From assembly GCF_000381125.1 (NCBI RefSeq), contig NZ_KB905932.1, forward strand, positions 1 through 64,000: DNA of 64,000 bases, given 5' to 3'. A program made the translations under genes and the position numbers. This stretch comes from Caldimonas manganoxidans ATCC BAA-369 (lineage in GTDB: Bacteria; Pseudomonadota; Gammaproteobacteria; Burkholderiales; Burkholderiaceae_C). Shown here in pieces: positions 63,571 through 64,000 of the stretch. The notes beneath the pieces are model-generated. The model was not told where the DNA came from. It saw only the letters and a program-made list of their open reading frames with translations, and searched no databases. The first letter of the stretch is position 1; each line of letters begins with the position of its first letter.

Positions 63571-64000
63571 TCAGCGCGAGGGTCGAATCATCGTGTAATG
63601 GGCCCATTCCCCGCGGCGGAAAAACACGTTGAACGGGCGTCCTTTGTCGAGCTTGGCCAGCACCGCCTCGAACTGGCGCACGTCGGCGATCTCGGTGTTG
63701 GCAATGGCCAGGATGATGTCGCCTTCACGCAGGCCGGCACGGGCCGCGGGTCCATCGACCGACTCCACGCGCACCCCGCCCTTGACGCCCAGCGCCGACT
63801 TCTGAGCCTCGGTGAGATTGGCCACGGTCAGGCCCACGCTGGATGCAACCCCACTGCCCGGCGTGCTGCGAGGTTCATTGCTGGCCACACGGCGCGGCGG
63901 GTCGGGCTCGAATTCACCGACCACCACGTTCAGATCCCGATAGCTGCCACGACGGAAGACCTGGACAGTGACCTTGGCGCCTGGCTTGGTATTGCCCACG
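63571..64000 (-). CDS. DegP/MucD-family periplasmic serine protease (partial, N-terminus outside window)
   Basis: The last 142 or more codons of a HtrA-type protease; the catalytic domain lies beyond the right edge. The visible part has the end of PDZ1 (NTKPGAKVTVQVFRRG) and a complete PDZ2 (LGVKGGVRVESVDGPAARAGLREGDIILAIANTEIADVRQFEAVL). In betaproteobacteria mucD follows rpoE-rseA-rseB and precedes lepA, which fits. The ATG-initiated frame from 63999 is not a real start; the gene continues. Confidence 0.9.
   Translation of the reverse strand, partial: VGNTKPGAKVTVQVFRRGSYRDLNVVVGEFEPDPPRRVASNEPRSTPGSGVASSVGLTVANLTEAQKSALGVKGGVRVESVDGPAARAGLREGDIILAIANTEIADVRQFEAVLAKLDKGRPFNVFFRRGEWAHYTMIRPSR

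Overview
The window is GC-rich DNA with very long antisense open frames. It ends in the block mucD, lepA, lepB, DUF4845, rnc, era, recO, pdxJ, acpS, nagZ, and carries the divergent pair rluC and rne with gph, a Rieske protein and sppA. This arrangement is typical of Burkholderiales (Betaproteobacteria; Comamonadaceae or Leptothrix/Rubrivivax-like). Genus cannot be fixed from sequence alone. No complete mobile element, CRISPR array or rRNA was seen.

Layout. 1-338: start of a type VI secretion effector cut by the window edge. 1047-1121: tRNA-Arg(CCU). 1.4-7.2 kb: urate-to-ureide genes puuD, uraH, puuE, a uraD/allantoate amidohydrolase fusion and an unassigned M20 hydrolase. 7.3-10.5 kb: CHASE-PAS-PAS-GGDEF-EAL c-di-GMP protein. 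10.6-13.5 kb: divergent Fe(III)-type ABC permease and ATPase. 13.6-17.8 kb: carboxy-terminal protease, MoeB/ThiF-like protein, LOG protein, arginase. 18-25.5 kb: GntR regulator, then an operon with an NMT1-type ABC transporter, Rieske oxygenase, second binding protein, nucleobase-type deaminase and ureD. 25.5-31.7 kb, reverse strand: RpiR regulator, class III aminotransferase, TAXI binding protein, fused TRAP permease. 31.9-37.5 kb: urea ABC transporter urtABCDE. 37.7-43.5 kb: lipoprotein hydrolase, LuxR-type response regulator and a hybrid kinase whose N-terminus is an NCS1 nucleobase permease. 43.6-48.5 kb: ureA-ureJ-ureBCEFG. 48.5-64 kb: core housekeeping genes.

How it fits together. Much of the first 48 kb looks like one nitrogen programme ending in urea and urease. 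Urea can come from ureide breakdown, arginase and the Urt importer, and possibly from the heterocycle handled by the Rieske/deaminase operon. The only ureD seen sits in that operon, about 18 kb from the rest of the urease genes. Two regulatory links are visible. The 9-mer GTGTATACA lies before puuD, between uraH and puuE, and before gntR, so it is a good candidate GntR operator. The permease-kinase is divergent from ureA, and a perfect inverted repeat (TACGCCA/TGGCGTA) lies upstream of urtA, so the kinase and response regulator may control urea uptake and urease. The most promising undescribed elements are the permease-kinase with its cysteine-rich linker and the ABC/Rieske/deaminase/ureD operon.
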